Part shown: positions 46,583 through 47,393 of the stretch, one piece after another
Numbering within the stretch: position 1 is the stretch's first letter
Layout: each line of letters opens with the position of its first letter
From: Chromatiales bacterium
GTDB taxonomy: Bacteria; Pseudomonadota; Gammaproteobacteria; Thiohalospirales; Thiohalospiraceae
Direction of reading: 5' to 3'
Length of the DNA: 47,393 bases
NCBI GenBank assembly: GCA_026982395.1
Contig: JALSHD010000160.1
Span: 1-47,393 of the forward strand
Made by a program: the position numbers and the translations under genes
The notes under the pieces: model-generated
What the model was told of the DNA's origin: nothing
Seen by the model: the letters and a program-made list of their open reading frames with translations, nothing else
The model's database searches: none

Positions 46583-46632
46583 CAGTACAGTATTCACGTA
46601 AAATCAGCATCGTACCACTTTTTCCCTCATCA

Positions 46633-46661
46633 TTGACCCCGTGACTGCGGCGTTCTATATT
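46633..46661 (+). promoter_or_regulatory. Predicted sigma-70 promoter of the TIGR02449-zapA operon
   Basis: TTGACC (46633-46638) and TATATT (46656-46661) are 17 bases apart, each one base from consensus. Transcription would begin near 46668, which rules out the ATG at 46663 and supports a protein start at 46705. Confidence 0.65.
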
Positions 46662-46704
46662 GATGGGCACGAAAGAGGTATTTCCGAGGATACAGACTAT
46701 CGTT

Positions 46705-46890
46705 ATGGAAGATTTAGAGTTAAAACAACTGGAAGCCAGCATCGACGACTTGATAAGAGTCGTTGAGCATCTCAAGGAGGAGAACAGAACACTGCTCTCC
46801 GAGCGCGCTCACCTCCTGGACAGGACGGAAAAAGCGCGCCACCGGGTTGAAACAATGCTGGGACGACTCAAGACACTGGAGCAGGAATAA
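46705..46890 (+). CDS. Small coiled-coil protein, TIGR02449 family
   Basis: 61 residues, almost wholly a heptad-patterned helix (LKQLEASIDDLIRVVEHLKE, then ENRTLLSERAHLLDRTEKA). Size, acidic-basic pattern and place directly before zapA match the TIGR02449 family; it is similar in build to ZapB and may help ZapA at the division ring, but that is inference. A longer frame begins upstream, yet the predicted promoter lies at 46633-46661, so I start at ATG 46705. GAGGA is 14 bases away, somewhat far. The stop is three bases before the zapA start. Confidence 0.75.
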   Translation: MEDLELKQLEASIDDLIRVVEHLKEENRTLLSERAHLLDRTEKARHRVETMLGRLKTLEQE

Positions 46891-46893
46891 CAG

Positions 46894-47199
46894 ATGAAAA
46901 ACGAACCAGAACTGGTAACCGTCCGCATCCTGGACAAAGAGTACCGTATCGGCTGTGGCGAGGGAGAGCGTGAAGCACTGATTGCGTCCGCCTATCACCT
47001 GGACGCAAGAATGAGAGAAATTTACAACAGCGGAAAAGTTGTTGGAATGGATCGCATCGCCGTCATGGCTGCACTGAACATTGCCCATGAATTTTTACAG
47101 CTACGCAACGAAAAAGAGACACTGACCCGCAAGGTAAACGGAGAGCTTGGCAGGCTGCATACCAAAATCGAAGCCGCCGTGGACAAAGCCATGAGCTAG
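46894..47199 (+). CDS. zapA: Cell division protein ZapA
   Basis: 101 residues. ZapA binds FtsZ in the cytoplasm and bundles its filaments at the division ring. The N-terminal domain reads VTVRILDKEYRIGCGEGEREAL, followed by the linker ASAYHLDARMREIYNSGKVVG and a long C-terminal helix (DRIAVMAALNIAHEFLQLRN) used for dimer and tetramer formation. It follows the TIGR02449 gene by three bases. In many gammaproteobacteria the 6S RNA gene comes next. Confidence 0.95.
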   Translation: MKNEPELVTVRILDKEYRIGCGEGEREALIASAYHLDARMREIYNSGKVVGMDRIAVMAALNIAHEFLQLRNEKETLTRKVNGELGRLHTKIEAAVDKAMS

Positions 47200-47393
47200 C
47201 AGTCAGCCCGATCATGCGGTGGAATAGCAGCTTCAATGATGACGCCACGTTCAGCGAAAGGGTGCTGCAGTAGCGCTCTTCCCGTTTGCAATATTAAAAA
47301 ACCGGCTAGCGCGCTGCGGTATTGTTTTCGGTTCTCACAGCCACAACCCGCTCCAGACTATGGAGCATGTTGGATGCCAGCCTGGAGCGCTCA
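47200..47393. other. Region downstream of zapA, no gene supported
   Basis: No protein frame is convincing. In gammaproteobacteria ssrS (6S RNA) usually lies here. The segment from about 47310 is GC-rich and holds stems such as CTCCA..TGGAG (47353-47368), but I cannot recognise the 6S bubble, and the window ends before a 3' partner could be seen. Confidence 0.35.

Overview
The window looks like a chromosomal segment of a free-living, non-enteric gammaproteobacterium. The main reasons are gene orders typical of that class (zapA next to ygfB-pepP-ubiH-ubiI; mltF, tadA and purL together), a ubiquinone pathway, an NrdA of the Pseudomonas type with two ATP cones, and a PrsK/PrsR plus EpsB-type exopolysaccharide module of the kind found with XrtA/PEP-CTERM sorting. 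A c-type cytochrome and many envelope genes fit an aquatic respiring bacterium. I cannot name the genus. No phage, plasmid, intact insertion sequence or CRISPR array was seen.

Layout. 1-2.3 kb: tail of an unidentified gene, a monohaem cytochrome c, a lipoprotein, a DUF4126 membrane protein and a 246-bp inverted-repeat element. 2.3-4.6 kb: metZ behind a leader that reads as a SAM-II riboswitch with its own promoter and terminator, then pgl. 4.6-11.4 kb: a histone-H1-like protein and an overlapping operon of TolC-type channel, RND pump and YihY protein. 11.6-19 kb: tRNA-Ser(CGA), mltF, tadA, a GNAT enzyme and purL. 19-32 kb: exopolysaccharide genes (prsK-prsR, EpsB-type sugar transferase, TviB-type dehydrogenase, two GT4 glycosyltransferases, a VanZ-like protein, a GNAT/CelD-type protein), with panC and panD interleaved. 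32-37.5 kb: a two-domain LEA-2 lipoprotein and nrdAB with tandem NrdR boxes. 37.5-41 kb: metR and divergent metE with a MetR site, then a perfect 21-bp-arm hairpin and a decayed ParE-like toxin gene. 41.4-47.2 kb: a potassium channel, ubiI-like, ubiH, pepP and ygfB on the minus strand, divergent from a TIGR02449 protein and zapA on the plus strand.

How the parts connect. Methionine supply has two unlinked controls in this window: a SAM-sensing RNA ahead of metZ (homocysteine formation) and MetR ahead of metE (cobalamin-independent methylation). PrsK/PrsR is expected to drive sigma-54 promoters of the polysaccharide and PEP-CTERM genes, and one candidate sigma-54 promoter points at the EpsB-type gene. 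The exosortase, polymerase and PEP-CTERM substrates are not in the window. Several translation starts were moved inward from the longest reading frame using Shine-Dalgarno sites, signal peptides or family N-termini, and each such case is stated.
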